A DNA stretch of 64,000 nucleotides, taken from contig CAUYUJ010013980.1 of the NCBI GenBank assembly GCA_963575745.1, positions 61,001 through 125,000 of the forward strand. The letters run 5' to 3'. Below, one piece after another: positions 53,235-63,127 of this stretch. Numbering within the stretch: the stretch's first letter is position 1; each line of letters opens with the position of its first letter. The notes under the pieces were generated by a model. That model searched no databases. It saw nothing but the letters and a program-made list of their open reading frames with translations, and was not told the DNA's origin. The position numbers and the translations under genes were made by a program. The DNA is from Prorocentrum cordatum (Eukaryota > Sar > Dinophyceae > Prorocentrales > Prorocentraceae).

Positions 53235-53370
53235 GGAGGGGGGAAGGCTGTTCTGAGGCACCCCTGCTTCTTGGAAGGCGCGGGGCTTGCCTGTAGACGT
53301 AGGGCCGGCGCCTTCTAAGATGCGGCCTGCTTCCAGGCAGCCTGCTTGTAGGAAGCCTCCCCCCTCCCTC
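53235..53370. mobile_element. FB8 foldback, copy 2
   Basis: GGGAAGGCTG, GAGGCACCCCTGCTTCTTGG and AAGGCGCGGGGCTTGCC on the left, GGCCGGCGCCTTCTAAGA and GTAGGAAGCCTCCCCCC on the right. It directly follows R10. Confidence 0.65.
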
Positions 53371-53684
53371 CGATGTGGGCAAACGACTTCCATGCCCCCC
53401 CTCCCGGGGGGGGGCCCCTGATTCTCTTGAAGGGCGAGGCCAACCAAATCCGGGGGTCGGACATGCTCTTTCAACAGTCCCGCCCCAAATCTTTTTCTAC
53501 CTAACATCGAAGACTGGTAGGTTTCTAGTGGTGTCAAAAGAGAGCAGCACATTACTTCAACATTACTGCAACATTACTCCACAGGGGGGTCTGGGCAGCC
53601 GTGGGGGGCAGTTGGGGGGGAGTTGGGGGGCTGTTGGGGTTTGCCGGCGGGGATCGTTTTTCGCATACAGTCACACACTTCGTG

Positions 53685-54065
53685 CCCACTTCGTGCTCTT
53701 CGATTTCCCAGAACTCCATTCCCGGCCACATTTTGGATGCCCGGAGCCAACTGTAGGCCACTTCGTGCTCTTCGATTTCCCAGAACTCCATTCCCGGGCC
53801 ACATTTTGGATGCCCGGAGCCAACTGTAGGCCACTTCGTGCTCTTCGATTTCCCAGAACTCCACATTTTGAAGGGCCACTTCGTGCTCTTCAGTTCCCAG
53901 AACTCCATTCCCGGGCCACACCCGGAGCCAACTGTAGGCCACTTCGTGCTCTTCGAATTTCCCAGAACTCCATTCCCGGGCCACATTTTGAATGCCCGGA
54001 GCCAACTGTAGGCCACTTCGTGCTCTTCGAGTTCCCAGAACTCCATTCCCGGGCCACATTTTGAA
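53685..54065. repeat. 75-bp tandem repeat
   Basis: About six copies of CCACTTCGTGCTCTTCGATT, CCCAGAACTCCATTCCCGGG, CCACATTTTG and GCCCGGAGCCAACTGTAGG, two of them deleted internally. There is no unique spacer, so it is not a CRISPR array. Confidence 0.9.
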
Positions 54066-55595
54066 TGCTGAGGCAGGCTGAGCTGAGGCTGAGGCAGGCT
54101 GAGGCTGAGGCAGGCTGAGGCTGAGGCCGAGGCTGAAGGCAGACTGAGGCTGAGGCTGAAGCAGGCTGAGGCTGAGGCTGAGGCAGGCTGAGGCTGAGGC
54201 TGAGGCAGGCTGATGCTGAGGCAGGCTGAGGCTGAGGCTGAGGCTGATGCAGGCTGAGGCTGAGGCAGGCTGAGGCTGAGGCCGAGGCTGAAGGCAGACT
54301 GAGGCTGAGGCTGAAGCAGGCTGAGGCTGAGGCTGAGGCAGGCTGAGGCTGAGGCAGGCTGAGGCTGAGGCTGAGGCAGGCTGAGGCTGAGGCTGAGGCT
54401 GAGGCTGAGGCTGAGGCTGATGCAGGCTGAGGCTGAGGCAGGCTGAGGCTGAGGCCGAGGCTGAAGGCAGACTGAGGCTGAGGCTGAAGCAGGCTGAGGC
54501 TGAGGCTGAGGCAGGCTGAGGCTGAGGCTGAGGCAGGCTGATGCTGAGGCAGGCTGAGGCTGAGGCTGAGGCTGATGCTGCAGGCTGAGGCTGAGGCAGG
54601 CTGAGGCTGAGGCCGAGGCTGAAGGCAGACTGAGGCTGAGGCTGAAGCAGGCTGAGGCTGAGGCTGAGGCTGAGGCAGGCTGAGGCTGAGGCTGAGGCAG
54701 GCTGATGCTGAGGCAGGCTGAGGCTGAGGCTGAGGCTGAAGGCTGAGGCAGGCTGAGGCTGAAGGCAGACTGAGGCTGAGGCTGAAGCAGGCTGAGGCTG
54801 AGGCGGCAGGCTGAGGCTGAGGCTGAGGCAGGCTGAGGCTGAGGCAGGCTGAGGCTGAGGCTGAGGCTGATGCAGGCTGAGGCTGAGGCAGGCTGAGGCT
54901 GAGGCCGAGGCTGAAGGCAGACTGAGGCTGAGGCTGAAGCAGGCTGAGGCTGAGGCTGAGGCAGGCTGAGGCTGAGGCAGGCTGAGGCTGAGGCAGGCTG
55001 AGGCTAAGGCTGAGGCTGATGCAGGCTGAGGCTGCGGCAGGCTGAGGCTGAGGCGGAGGCTGAAGGCAGACTGAGGCTGAGGCTGAAGCAGGCTGAGGCT
55101 GAGGCTGAGGCAGGCTGAGGCTGAGGCTGAGGCAGGCTGAGGCTGAGGCAGGCTGAGGCCGAGGCCGAGGCTGAGGCAGACTGAGGCTGAGGCTGAAGCA
55201 GGCTGAGGCTGAGGCTGAGGCAGGCAGGCTGAGGCTGAGGCTGAGGCAGGCTGATGCTGAGGCAGGCTGAGGCTGAGGCTGAGGCTGATGCAGGCTGAGG
55301 CTGAGGCAGGCTGAGGCTGAGGCCGAGGCTGAAGGCAGACTGAGGCTGAGGCTGAAGCAGGCTGAGGCTGAGGCTGAGGCAGGCTGAGGCTGAGGCTGAG
55401 GCAGGCTGATGCTGAGGCAGGCTGAGGCTGAGGCTGAGGCTGATGCAGGCTGAGGCTGAGGCAGGCTGAGGCTGAGGCCGAGGCTGAAGGCAGACTGATG
55501 CTGAGGCTGAAGCAGGCTGAGGCTGAGGCTGAGGCAGGCTGAGGCTGAGGCAGGCTGAGGCTGAGGCTGAGGCAGGCTGAGGCTGAGGCTGTGAC
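54066..55595. repeat. GAGGCT satellite with higher-order structure
   Basis: Built from GAGGCT, GAGGCAGGCT and GAAGCAGGCT. A marker variant AAGGCAGACTGAGGC recurs about every 140-170 bp (near 54136, 54292, 54464, 54624, 54764, 54914, 55064, 55331 and 55486), giving a higher-order unit. The minus strand is open for more than 600 codons as Ser/Leu/Pro/Gln/Ala-rich repeats. I treat that as a by-product. Confidence 0.9.
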
Positions 55596-55872
55596 TGCGA
55601 CTGCCGTTGCCACTGCGACTGTCATCGCGAATGCGACTACGACTGCGAGAACAGCAGAATTCTACAACTGGATTCTCATCCGAATCTTAAGGGGAATGCT
55701 TCCAGATGTGCTCCTACACATCGATGTTAGGTTGCTTTGCCGGGATATTTTTTTTATCGCTTGCTTACATTGCGCGCCGCCATGCGAACAAATCATGGCG
55801 TCGGGTGTCCAGTACAATCGGGGCCCTGAAGAAGGAACCCTTTTCGTTGGGGAGGGGCTCCGTGTTCCTTAA
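55596..55872 (+). other. open frame after the satellite, status uncertain
   Basis: The frame reads EFYNWILIRILRGMLPDVLL, then HIDVRLLCRDIFFIACLHCA, and ends VQYNRGPEEGTLFVGEGLRVP-like with a TAA. It starts inside a GCGACT repeat. Weak third-position bias. The stretch GAACAAATCATGGCG resembles 20661-20675. Confidence 0.3.
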
Positions 55873-56224
55873 GTGTTTCATAGCTTGCCTCTGGTTTTCC
55901 TTGTGTTCTCGATGGGAAATCGAAGTTTAACTTGTGGAGAAAAGGGGCCTCGTTCCTTATTTAGGGTTCCTTAGGTCAACGCCCCGACTGCATCAGGAAG
56001 TGCCACGAGGGGCCCACTGCAGCGCACAGCGCGCTCCAGGAAGCGCGCCGCGCCCTCCAGGAGAGGCGGGAGAGGCTGGCCTCTCTCTCTCTCTCCTTCG
56101 GCGGTGGGCGGCGGAGGGACGACGGCGGTAGCCAGCGGACACCAGTGGGCACTCGGCACTTTTTTGTTGGCTTCGGGGCTTCCGTCGAGCACGCGGGAGC
56201 TTGTCGGGGGCGGGAAAAAGGGGG

Positions 56225-56402
56225 GGTGACGACCAGGGGGGGTGGATATCATGGCGGGGGCCATGATAGTTCCCCAGATTTCATGGCGCCTCTTCTTGTC
56301 TCATTGCGTCCCCAGCCCCCCCCCCTTGGGCCGCGCACATGCCGCCTGTCATGATTTGCACGCCCCCCTCTTGGACACCCCGCTCTTGGCCGCTCCCGAA
56401 CT
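56225..56402. repeat. R10 repeat, copy 2
   Basis: Colinear with 53065-53222. Here it is not followed by FB8 but by a tandem duplication. 55873-56224 upstream has no recognised feature. Confidence 0.75.
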
Positions 56403-56479
56403 CGGGCTCGCCGACCACTCTCGACGGGCCCGTCCTGGATCCTGGCGGTCCAGTCTTCCCGCGGGGCGCCTGCGGCGGG

Positions 56480-56690
56480 GGCTCGCCTCGGGCTGCAGGT
56501 CGGGCCTCGCCACTTCCGTGGGCGGCCTTCTCGGGCCAGCTCGAGTGTCCCCCGAGCCCGAGGCTCGCGTCTCCCCGATCCTGGGGCGGGTCGGACCTCG
56601 CCACTTCTGTGGGCGGCCTCCTCGGGCCAGCCCGAGTGTCCCCCGAGCCCGAGGCTCGCGTCGCCCCGATCCCGGGGCGGGGCCAGCCGC
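56480..56690. repeat. about 105-bp tandem duplication
   Basis: Two copies of CCTCGCCACTTC, GTGGGCGGCCT, CTCGGGCCAG, GAGTGTCCCCCGAGCCCGAG and GGCTCGCGTC, about 94% similar by eye. Confidence 0.85.
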
Positions 56691-56722
56691 GCAGCGACGG
56701 GCGCCGCCGCCTCCTCTTCCAG

Positions 56723-56860
56723 AGCCGACGGGCCGGGGGGGCCCCGCCCGCCGGCTCGGCGGCGCGCGCCCCCGCGCCGCCCGCCGCCGGAGGTCTGGCC
56801 GAGGGCCTGCTGCTGCTGGGCGCGGGCGACCTCGAGGGGCCGCTGGCGGCTGCCGCGGAG
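56723..56860 (+). CDS. candidate exon, GC-rich
   Basis: Acceptor CCTCCTCTTCCAG. The frame reads SRRAGGAPPAGSAARAPAPP, then AAGGLAEGLLLLGAGDLEGP and LAAAAE. It fades into GCC/GCG repeats. Extreme GC makes chance openness possible. Confidence 0.4.
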
Positions 56861-57070
56861 GCCGCCCCGCGCCCGCCGCGCCTGCCAGCGGCTGCCCGTC
56901 GCCGCCGCCGCCGCCGCCGCCAGCAGCCGCCGCGGCTGCCGACGGCTGCCGTGGCGGCCGCCGCCGCCGCGGCTGCCGCTGGAGCTCGTCCAGGGGGCGC
57001 AAAGCGGCTGGAGGCGGCACCCGTCCTCCCCGTGCCCCCCGGAGTAGGCCCCGCGCAGAGGGGGCTCTGG

Positions 57071-57190
57071 GGGAGGGGGGGAGGGCTTCTCAGAGGCGCC
57101 CTGCTGCTGCGGAGGCGCGGGCCTCGCCCGCAGAGGTGAGGCCGGCGCCTTCTGAGAGGCAGCCTCCTTCGAAGAAGCCTCCCCCCCTCC
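57071..57190. mobile_element. FB8 foldback, copy 3
   Basis: GGGCTTCTCAGAGGCGCCCT and GGAGGCGCGGGCCTC on the left, GGCCGGCGCCTTCTGAGAGG and TTCGAAGAAGCCTCCCCCC on the right. Confidence 0.7.
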
Positions 57191-57367
57191 CCCTATAGAG
57201 TTACTCCCCCCTCTGCGCGCCGCGCCCCCGAGCCCAAGGGGGGCAGTGGTGGCTCTGGCCCCCGGGGGAGGGGCGCGGCAGCGTCGGGCAGCCCCGACGG
57301 CGGGGGACGCGTCGGCCCCGGGGATGCTCGCTCGGAGGGCCTCGGCTGGGTGGGGACCGGCTGCACG

Positions 57368-57570
57368 TATCGAGGAGACAGAAGCGCCATAGACATGAGC
57401 TTTCGGCGCTCCGCGCGGATTTCTTGGATCCGCGCTGGGCTTTCCCCCCGCGGCGCCTCCGGCGCCGCCCCTGGCGCGCTCCGCGCGCCAGGGAGGGGGG
57501 TCCAGCGCAGATCCAGGAAATCCGCGCGGAGCGCCAAGAGTTTCTGTTTGTGCCGTTGTGTCTTCTATCG
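57368..57570. mobile_element. FB1 foldback, full isolated copy
   Basis: Outer arms of about 55 bp, including GGCGCTCCGCGCGGATTTCT and its complement (about two mismatches in the core 33 bp). Two inner hairpins: GGCGCCTCCGGCGCC and CCTGGCGCGCTCCGCGCGCC with AGG. The predicted fold is a three-stem cloverleaf. Abuts FB7. Confidence 0.85.
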
Positions 57571-57571
57571 T

Positions 57572-57742
57572 GCGAGCGACCTCTCGCTGGGGTGACCTTC
57601 GCTGCGGGCCCGTTGGGGTCCCCCGATGGGCGAGTGCGATGCGGCAGGTGCGCCTTGCGCGCTCGGGTTTGGCCCCTCCGCGGCTCCCCGAGCGCCGCCC
57701 ACCAGAGGTCGCTCTCTTGCCCAGGGCCACTCTTGCGTGTGG
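57572..57742. mobile_element. FB7 foldback, copy 2
   Basis: GCGAGCGACCTCTCGCTGGG, GGTCCCCCGATGGGCGAGT and CCCAGGGCCACTCTTGCGTG align with the 49-kb copy. Confidence 0.8.
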
Positions 57743-58039
57743 CCGAGGGGAGCGGGCATCGACGGGGGAGCGCGGCGAGATGCGTTCCCATGTCGTTTTG
57801 GGGCGCCCGCCAGAGACACTTCCCTCTCTTGTCGGCCCCGAGGTGTGAGCCCCGCCCCCACGCTGCCGCACTGCTCTGCGTGGGCGGTGGGATGCGGCAG
57901 CTGTAAGGATGGTGGAAATGCACAACCCCCACGTCGCCACAGTTAGTCTCGTTTTATCTGCCTGCGACCGCAGCAGGGTGATGTATACACTGCAGCCTCA
58001 CTCCTAGGGCCACTTCTACGACCCCTTTAAGGGGGGAGC

Positions 58040-58433
58040 ATTGGCGCGCCTGGTTCCCGGGCCTCCCCAGCGGGGCCACAATACGTGGGGTCAGAGGATC
58101 GCGACTCGTCGCCGGTGCACGGGTGATGCGGATGCGGCGTGATCCGGAACCCGCGTGTTTCCATCCCGATTTTCAAGTGCAAGCTCCTCGGCACCGCCTG
58201 CTCCCCGGGCCCCGCCATCTGGCCGCCTGAGGCCCCGCCCGCCTGTGCCCTGTCTCCCCAATTAGAGCTTTGCGTAGACCGCCTAGTTTTTAGCGGAAGA
58301 GGTTCGCTCTCGCCCCGCCGATCAAAAAAGTTTCCATCCCGATATCGCCAGTGCACCGTCGACGCGTCCGCGCTGCGCTGCGAGCCCGTCTTTTCTGGTC
58401 CCACTTGGGAGGCCTCCACCGCTCGTCGCCATG
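58040..58433. mobile_element. FB14 foldback, expanded copy
   Basis: Ends GGGCCTCCCCAGCGGGGCC and TGGTCCCACTTGGGAGGCCT. The inner arms carry GATCGCGACTCGTCGCCGGT and CAGTGCACCGTCGACGCGTC. The middle is about 240 bp of unrelated sequence. 57743-58039 upstream has no recognised feature. Confidence 0.6.
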
Positions 58434-58502
58434 AAGGGAAGGGGTCCTGAGTGAACAGTGGGGAAGTGATCCCAGCCCCCCCACAACAACAGTGGATTTT
58501 GT

Positions 58503-59393
58503 ATGTCAGCGTTTTGCAATTACGGCGAGTGTGCGTCAGTGAAGCGCCCTGTACGCGAGGCCACTTCCAGCTGCCGCAGGGCGGGGAGGGCCCGCGCGCG
58601 CGGTCTAGTTTCAGGAGGGGAAGAAACACACAGACACAATCAATCGTCGATTCCCCAGAAAATATGGGAAATTTTGGAAGTGGGGGGGAAGACAAAAACC
58701 CAGAACATATGGAAAAATATGGGGGAATATTTATGTTTGTTGTGTGTATTCATTTGTGTATCCCAGGGCCCCTTCATAGTTGATCTGAAGTTCCTCATGT
58801 CGGGGGCGGGGGTCGGTGTTCATGCGTTCGCTGAGGGCACCTGGGCCTTCATTCCGAGGCTTCTCCAACGGACCGTGCCTTCATCCCGGGCAGTTTTTCG
58901 GCGCTCCGGGGGCCCTCGGAGGGCCCCGCGGAGCTCGCAGGCGGCGATGCGGTCTCCAGGGCCACTTTCCCCTCCCGGCCCGCTTGGAGGCCCATGCCAG
59001 GACACACCCCCTGCATGCCTCCAGGGTGCCCTGGGTTTCTTGGGTCTCGATGGTTGTGCTGTGGACGGCGTGACGTTCCCACACCAGACATCCATGGACG
59101 TCCTGGGGTCTCAGGGTTGGGTTTCTCGTGGACGGTCTCTTGTGGTCGAGCCTCTACTGCAAGCTCGCTCCTCTTCTCCCCCCTCTGTCCCCTCGCCCCG
59201 AGGCGCCTCTGGCCCCGTGGCCTCCTGCCAGCGCCCGCCCGAGCGAGCGCCCGAAGCCTTCGGGCCGCGTCGCGCCTGCCCGACCGCCCCGCCCCCGGCG
59301 CCTTGGCCGCCGCGTGGTCGGGAGTCGGGGTCAGTGCAAGCTCGGCCACGCGCAGAGGGGGGTGGGGGGGGAGGGGGGGGGAAGGCTTCATAG
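58503..59393 (+). other. 297-codon open frame, status uncertain
   Basis: The stretch from about 58798 reads MSGAGVGVHAFAEGTWAFIP, then RLLQRTVPSSRAVFRRSGG and LQGALGFLGLDGCAVDGVTF, with G/C third positions. Other frames and the minus strand are also open because of GC content. The last part runs into FB5-like and FB8 sequence, so the full frame is not one gene. Confidence 0.3.
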
Positions 59394-59500
59394 AAGCACC
59401 CCTGCTTCTCAGAAGGCGCGGTCCTGATGTATAGATGTAAGGCCGCCGCCTTCTACGAAGCAGCCTCCTTCTAAGAAGCCCTCCCCCCTCCCCCCCCACC
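59360..59500. mobile_element. FB8 foldback, copy 4
   Basis: GGAAGGCTTCATAGAAGCAC and TCTCAGAAGGCGCGGTCC on the left, GGCCGCCGCCTTCTACGAAG and CTTCTAAGAAGCCCTCCCCC on the right. Confidence 0.75.
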
Positions 59501-59524
59501 CCCTTGTGCGCGCCGCCAAGCGTG

Positions 59525-59710
59525 GTCGGGAGTCGGGCTCAGTGCAAGCGGGCGTCCGCCAGAGCGCCAGACTCTGCAGGCTCCTGCAGAGCCAGGGGCG
59601 CAGGGCCCCCGCGGGAGGGCGCGGGCTCCCGCAGGCCTCTGGCAGGCTCCTGCCAGGCCCGGCTGGCCCAGGCCTGGATCGACCTGGGCCAGTATAGGTC
59701 CCCCGAGGTG
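59525..59710. repeat. FB5 repeat, copy 4
   Basis: CGGGCTCAGTGCAAGCGGG, GCAGGCTCCTGCAGAGCC and GGATCGACCTGGGCCAGTA. A start fragment also precedes the FB8 copy at 59325. The region 59711-60193 has no supported feature. Confidence 0.6.
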
Positions 59711-60193
59711 GAAGGTCGTGACCTCCGGAGGCGCACGGGGCGTTCCAGGAGGGGTCCCGCGCCATCGAGGGTCGCCGGCGATGCTCTCACCCAGCCGCGG
59801 ACGTGTTTCGACGAAACATGGGGCCGCTCAGAGCAGGGAAGGGACACCCTGGGATGCACTCCAAGGGGGGATCTCGGACGCACCCTCATTCAGGATGGAC
59901 GCCCCCCCCATCGTATATCCCAGGGTTGGGCCCCGAGTGTCAGGTCCACTCGAAAGCCTCCCAAAGCCTGGGATGGGGGTCGGCATATCCCCTGTAAGAG
60001 GGATCGAGGGCAGCTGACATGTCTCTCTTTCTCTTTCTCTCGGTGGAAGCTGCCGCAGGGTGCCGCGGAGGCGGCTACGCCTGCGGAGGGCGGGCGGGAG
60101 CAGGCGGAAGTAGAGAGTTGGGGCGTCGGTATTTTTTGATCTGAGACTTTCTTCGGATTCGGGCGAATGGGTCCTTTGCACAGGTCGAAGAAG

Positions 60194-60284
60194 CAAAAAC
60201 GGCATACACATAAACTTTCGGCGCTCCGCGCGGATTTCTTGGATCCGCGCGGAGCGCCAAAAGTCTATGTGTATGGTGTTTTGT
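60194..60284. mobile_element. FB1 foldback, collapsed copy
   Basis: AAAACGGCATACACATAAAC, then GGCGCTCCGCGCGGA, a 9-base loop, TCCGCGCGGAGCGCC, then GTCTATGTGTATGGTGTTTT. The inner hairpins are absent and only the outer stem remains. Confidence 0.8.
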
Positions 60285-60328
60285 TTAATAAGCAAGGGCA
60301 TCAGACATGTGCGCAGTAGTTCGTGCAA

Positions 60329-60805
60329 TCATTCGTGCGGGATGCGCACGTCGTTCGATTGCAGCACGCGGCTGCCGCGCGCCATTCGCCACAGGATGAA
60401 CTGTTGCATTCTTCTGGCTACCCCATGTTGCGAGACCCCACGTTGCCTAGAACCTGCTTCCGGAGTGGGACATCCGTGCCCGCCGGGATCTGCGGCCCCC
60501 TCCGCTCTCTTTCCGCCGGTGCCGACGTTCCTGGTGCAGCGCCAGGCGGCGAAGGGTAGCAGACGCGAAGGGGCTGGTGGGCCCCAGTGAAGATGCGTGC
60601 CCACCTCCATCACCTTCGGGATGCTGGAGCCGGCGTCCAGGGGGAGCGCGCCGACTTCGGCGAGATATGGGCCTAACGCCAGATGGTCCCCCGTCTTCGT
60701 CGCTTCGAACGCCCCCGACGTCGATCGTGGCATCCCCATGCGTCGGCATGCTGCCCACACCAGGAGCAATAGCTCTTGTGCCAGTGGCAGGTGGCACATC
60801 GTCAA
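60329..60805 (-). CDS. 159-codon open frame, possible exon
   Basis: Reads LAQELLLLVWAACRRMGMPR, then STSGAFEATKTGDHLALGPY, LAEVGALPLDAGSSIPKVME and HLHWGPPAPSRLLPFAAWRC, and ends VLQSNDVRIPHE with TGA. Codons favour G/C. A plus-strand frame in the left half (60320-60559, SFVRDAHVVRLQHAAAARHS, TAG stop) competes. FB3 begins just before its 5' end. No family recognised. Confidence 0.4.
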   Translation of the reverse strand: MTMCHLPLAQELLLLVWAACRRMGMPRSTSGAFEATKTGDHLALGPYLAEVGALPLDAGSSIPKVMEVGTHLHWGPPAPSRLLPFAAWRCTRNVGTGGKRAEGAADPGGHGCPTPEAGSRQRGVSQHGVARRMQQFILWRMARGSRVLQSNDVRIPHE

Positions 60806-60810
60806 GCCTC

Positions 60811-60964
60811 ACCAGCCTCGAACTTGTCCCCATCCCTGAGATTGACACGCCGAAAGGCGATGACGATCTTAGGGATGCGCCCTCAGAGAATACGGGAATC
60901 CCTGAGATTGGCATCGTGATGAGGAGATGCCCAGCATAGGGACAGGGATATGCTCCAGGCTGGT
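60811..60964. mobile_element. FB3 foldback MITE, copy 4
   Basis: ACCAGCCTCGAACTTGTCCC to GCTCCAGGCTGGT. The interior GATTGACACGCCGAAAGGCG is nearly identical to copy 1. Confidence 0.85.
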
Positions 60965-61197
60965 AAAAGCCGACATGGGACACGGCCCACGTTCCAACCT
61001 TCAGGCGGACCTGTCGAGAGACTTCGTTCAGCGCACCAGAGGCGCTGGCCGTGGTCCAGGGGTCGGCGGCAGGCGAGGTGGGGGGAAGCTGGGAGGCTCG
61101 GACGCCCCCCGACCTCCCGAGACGCTTCCCGACCTCCCCCCGAAGACAGAGAGAGAGAGCTCCTCGGAGGGCGCGGGGGCTTCTTGGAGAGGCCCCG

Positions 61198-61355
61198 CCG
61201 CCCTCTGAGCAGGCCTCGCCCCTCTCACCTCCCCCCCGCGATCGTCCCGCCGCCCTCTGAGCAGGCCTCGCCCCTCTCACCTCCCCCCCGCGATCGTCCC
61301 GCCGCCCTCTGAGCAGGCCTCGCCCCTCTCACCTCCCCCCCGCGATCGCTCGCCG
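61198..61355. repeat. 52-bp tandem repeat, three copies
   Basis: The unit CCCGCCGCCCTCTGAGCAGG, CCTCGCCCCTCTCACCTCCC, CCCCGCGATCGT is repeated exactly apart from the last few bases. Exact copies imply recent expansion. Confidence 0.95.
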
Positions 61356-61734
61356 CCGGCGGGCGGGGACGGGGCCCCCCTCACGGCGCAGCGCAGAGGG
61401 GACGGCGCTCTGCCGCCTCGCTCGCCCCGCCCTCGCCGCGCCCTCGCCAGCAGGAGCTCTTCACGGGGGGGGTGGCCGCCGGCGAGCCGAGCGCCGGCCT
61501 CCCTTCCCGGACCAGACCCGTGGGGCCCCACGCCGACGGCGCGGGTGAGATCGCCTGCGGTGTGGCTCGGCTGGGCTGGAGGAGGGGCCGTCCATCTCCA
61601 GCAAGCAGTCTCGTCTCCGGCTTTCCGCTGCTGTTTTGCAGGAGGGGGGGGGGGCCGTCCGAATTCGCGCACCCCACTGCGTGTTCCGTGCGAGAGTCGT
61701 CGGGTTCGTCAGGCAGTCTCCAACAGTTCAGTTC

Positions 61735-62425
61735 AGATTCGCACTATGCAGGCGATGATGCAAACTGAAGTGCGTGTCAACTGAGCACCTCGCCGTGACG
61801 AGGACTCGTGTTGAATGCTAATCTTCTCGCTGAGCTTGCAGTGCACCCCTATTATTTGCACGAGGTTTCTGCAGCTGCTGATTATTCGGTTGCGACGCGT
61901 TCTGTGACTCCAGTCGTGGGACGTTTGTCGAGATTCTTGTTTCCTCGCCTCTTCCTGGGGCCACTGACCTACCTCTCAGGACCATCTCCGGACCTTCTTA
62001 GGGCCACCGCAGGAGCTCCTGGAACGCCTCGTAGGTGTCCTCAGGTTGCCTCTCGTTGCCGTCCGAGCATCAGAGCGCCCGGCGGTCCAGATGAGACAGC
62101 TGCGTTGGCAGATGTTGCAGCTCCTGCGCCCGTGCCGTCCTTCTGGATAACGTCTTCTTTGGACTGCCCGGCTGCAGTGCTGGCGTTGAGCCTCGGGCGG
62201 CATTCCATTCCTTCGCATCTTCTTACGTGACGCGACCACTGCAGCACGCCGCTTGAGCGTGAGCACTCTTTTCAGGGTTGATCGCGCCAGAACGCCATCA
62301 TTTTTCCTTTGCAGCGTAAGCTGCACTGCAGGCGATGATGCACACACTGAGTGCGTATCAACCAAGCGGTAAGCAGTGACGAGAGATCTCGTCAGCTAAT
62401 CTTCTCGCTGAGCCTGCGGCGCCCA
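61735..62425. repeat. R24 direct repeat pair with unique interior
   Basis: Copies at about 61735-61850 and 62318-62425 share GCAGGCGATGATGCA, GAGTGCGTATCAAC-like and CTAATCTTCTCGCTGAGC. The 470-bp interior has long frames on both strands but none with clear codon bias. Confidence 0.65.
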
Positions 62426-62805
62426 GCTTGGACGTGCGCTTTTGCATAATTGTCAGCCTCCCGCTCGGAACGTGCCATTTGACTGGAGCGAGCGCTACGT
62501 GTTCAGGTCTCGAGGGTGCCGACGTGGAGACCATGAAGAGGTGTCGGCAGGGCTGCCTCGCTTGCTCGAGGGCGATCCATGGTGGTCTCCAGGGGGGGGG
62601 GAAAGGGGGCTCAGGCGCTTCTGGTGGGGCAGAGACGGCGAGCGAGCCTCAGGGTTGCCTGGCATGAGGCGCGGGGAGAGACTCGACAAGACGGCGAGGA
62701 GCGATGCGGAGCCCCCCCAGTGGGGTCCACGGGAGAGGCCGCGAAGAGCTCTTGCGGGCTTTTTTGGCGGGGCGGGGCGGGGGGCGTGCACAGCTGGCTT
62801 CCCAG

Positions 62806-62870
62806 AGCGGCGAGCACTGCGTGTACAGAGAGGGCCGCCTCGTCTTGGTCGCGCAGGGACTCCTGGCGAG
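62806..62870 (+). CDS. internal exon, unknown protein
   Basis: Sharp borders: CTGGCTTCCCAG acceptor and AG|GTGGAG donor. The 65-nt exon reads SGEHCVYREGRLVLVAQGLL, then A, with almost all third positions G/C. It may belong to an SH3-like or beta-strand segment, but this is a guess. 62426-62805 upstream has no resolved exon. Confidence 0.55.
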
Positions 62871-62962
62871 GTGGAGGGGGTACCTGGGCAGGCCCCGCAC
62901 CAGGCGGAGGGCCCGCTCGAAGTTGCGCCGTCCTTCGAGACAAAGCTCGGGGAACAGACAGT

Positions 62963-63127
62963 GACGTAAACGTGAGAACTCGGAGGTTCGTGCGGATTCC
63001 TCGGATCGGCGCTGGACCCCCCTCTCTGGCGCGCGGAGCGCGCGGGGGGCGGAACCGAATGCGCCGCCAGGGAGGCCTAGCGCCGATCCCAGGAATCCGC
63101 GCGGATCTTTGATTGTGTATGCTTAAA
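62963..63127. mobile_element. FB1 foldback, diverged copy
   Basis: GTGCGGATTCCTCGGATCGG and CGCTGG on the left pair with CGCCGATCCCAGGAATCCGC on the right. The inner hairpin CTGGCGCGCGGAGCGCGC is kept in altered form. Outer flanks GTAAACGTGAGA and TTTGATTGTGTATGC pair weakly. Confidence 0.7.

Noticed and set aside
53685-54065. CRISPR-like regular repeat
   Set aside because: Units are contiguous with no unique spacers, and the context is eukaryotic repeat DNA. The 27-bp arrays at 11.3 and 12.4 kb fail for the same reason.
53574-55625. A 683-codon minus-strand frame
   Set aside because: It is made entirely of the 75-bp and GAGGCT tandem repeats. Unit-length changes move the frame without creating stops, so a gene is not supported.
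61976-62365. Decayed LINE reverse transcriptase tail on the minus strand
   Set aside because: A QWSRHVRRCEG stretch vaguely resembles the end of such proteins, but three frames are similarly open and no reverse-transcriptase motif was found.
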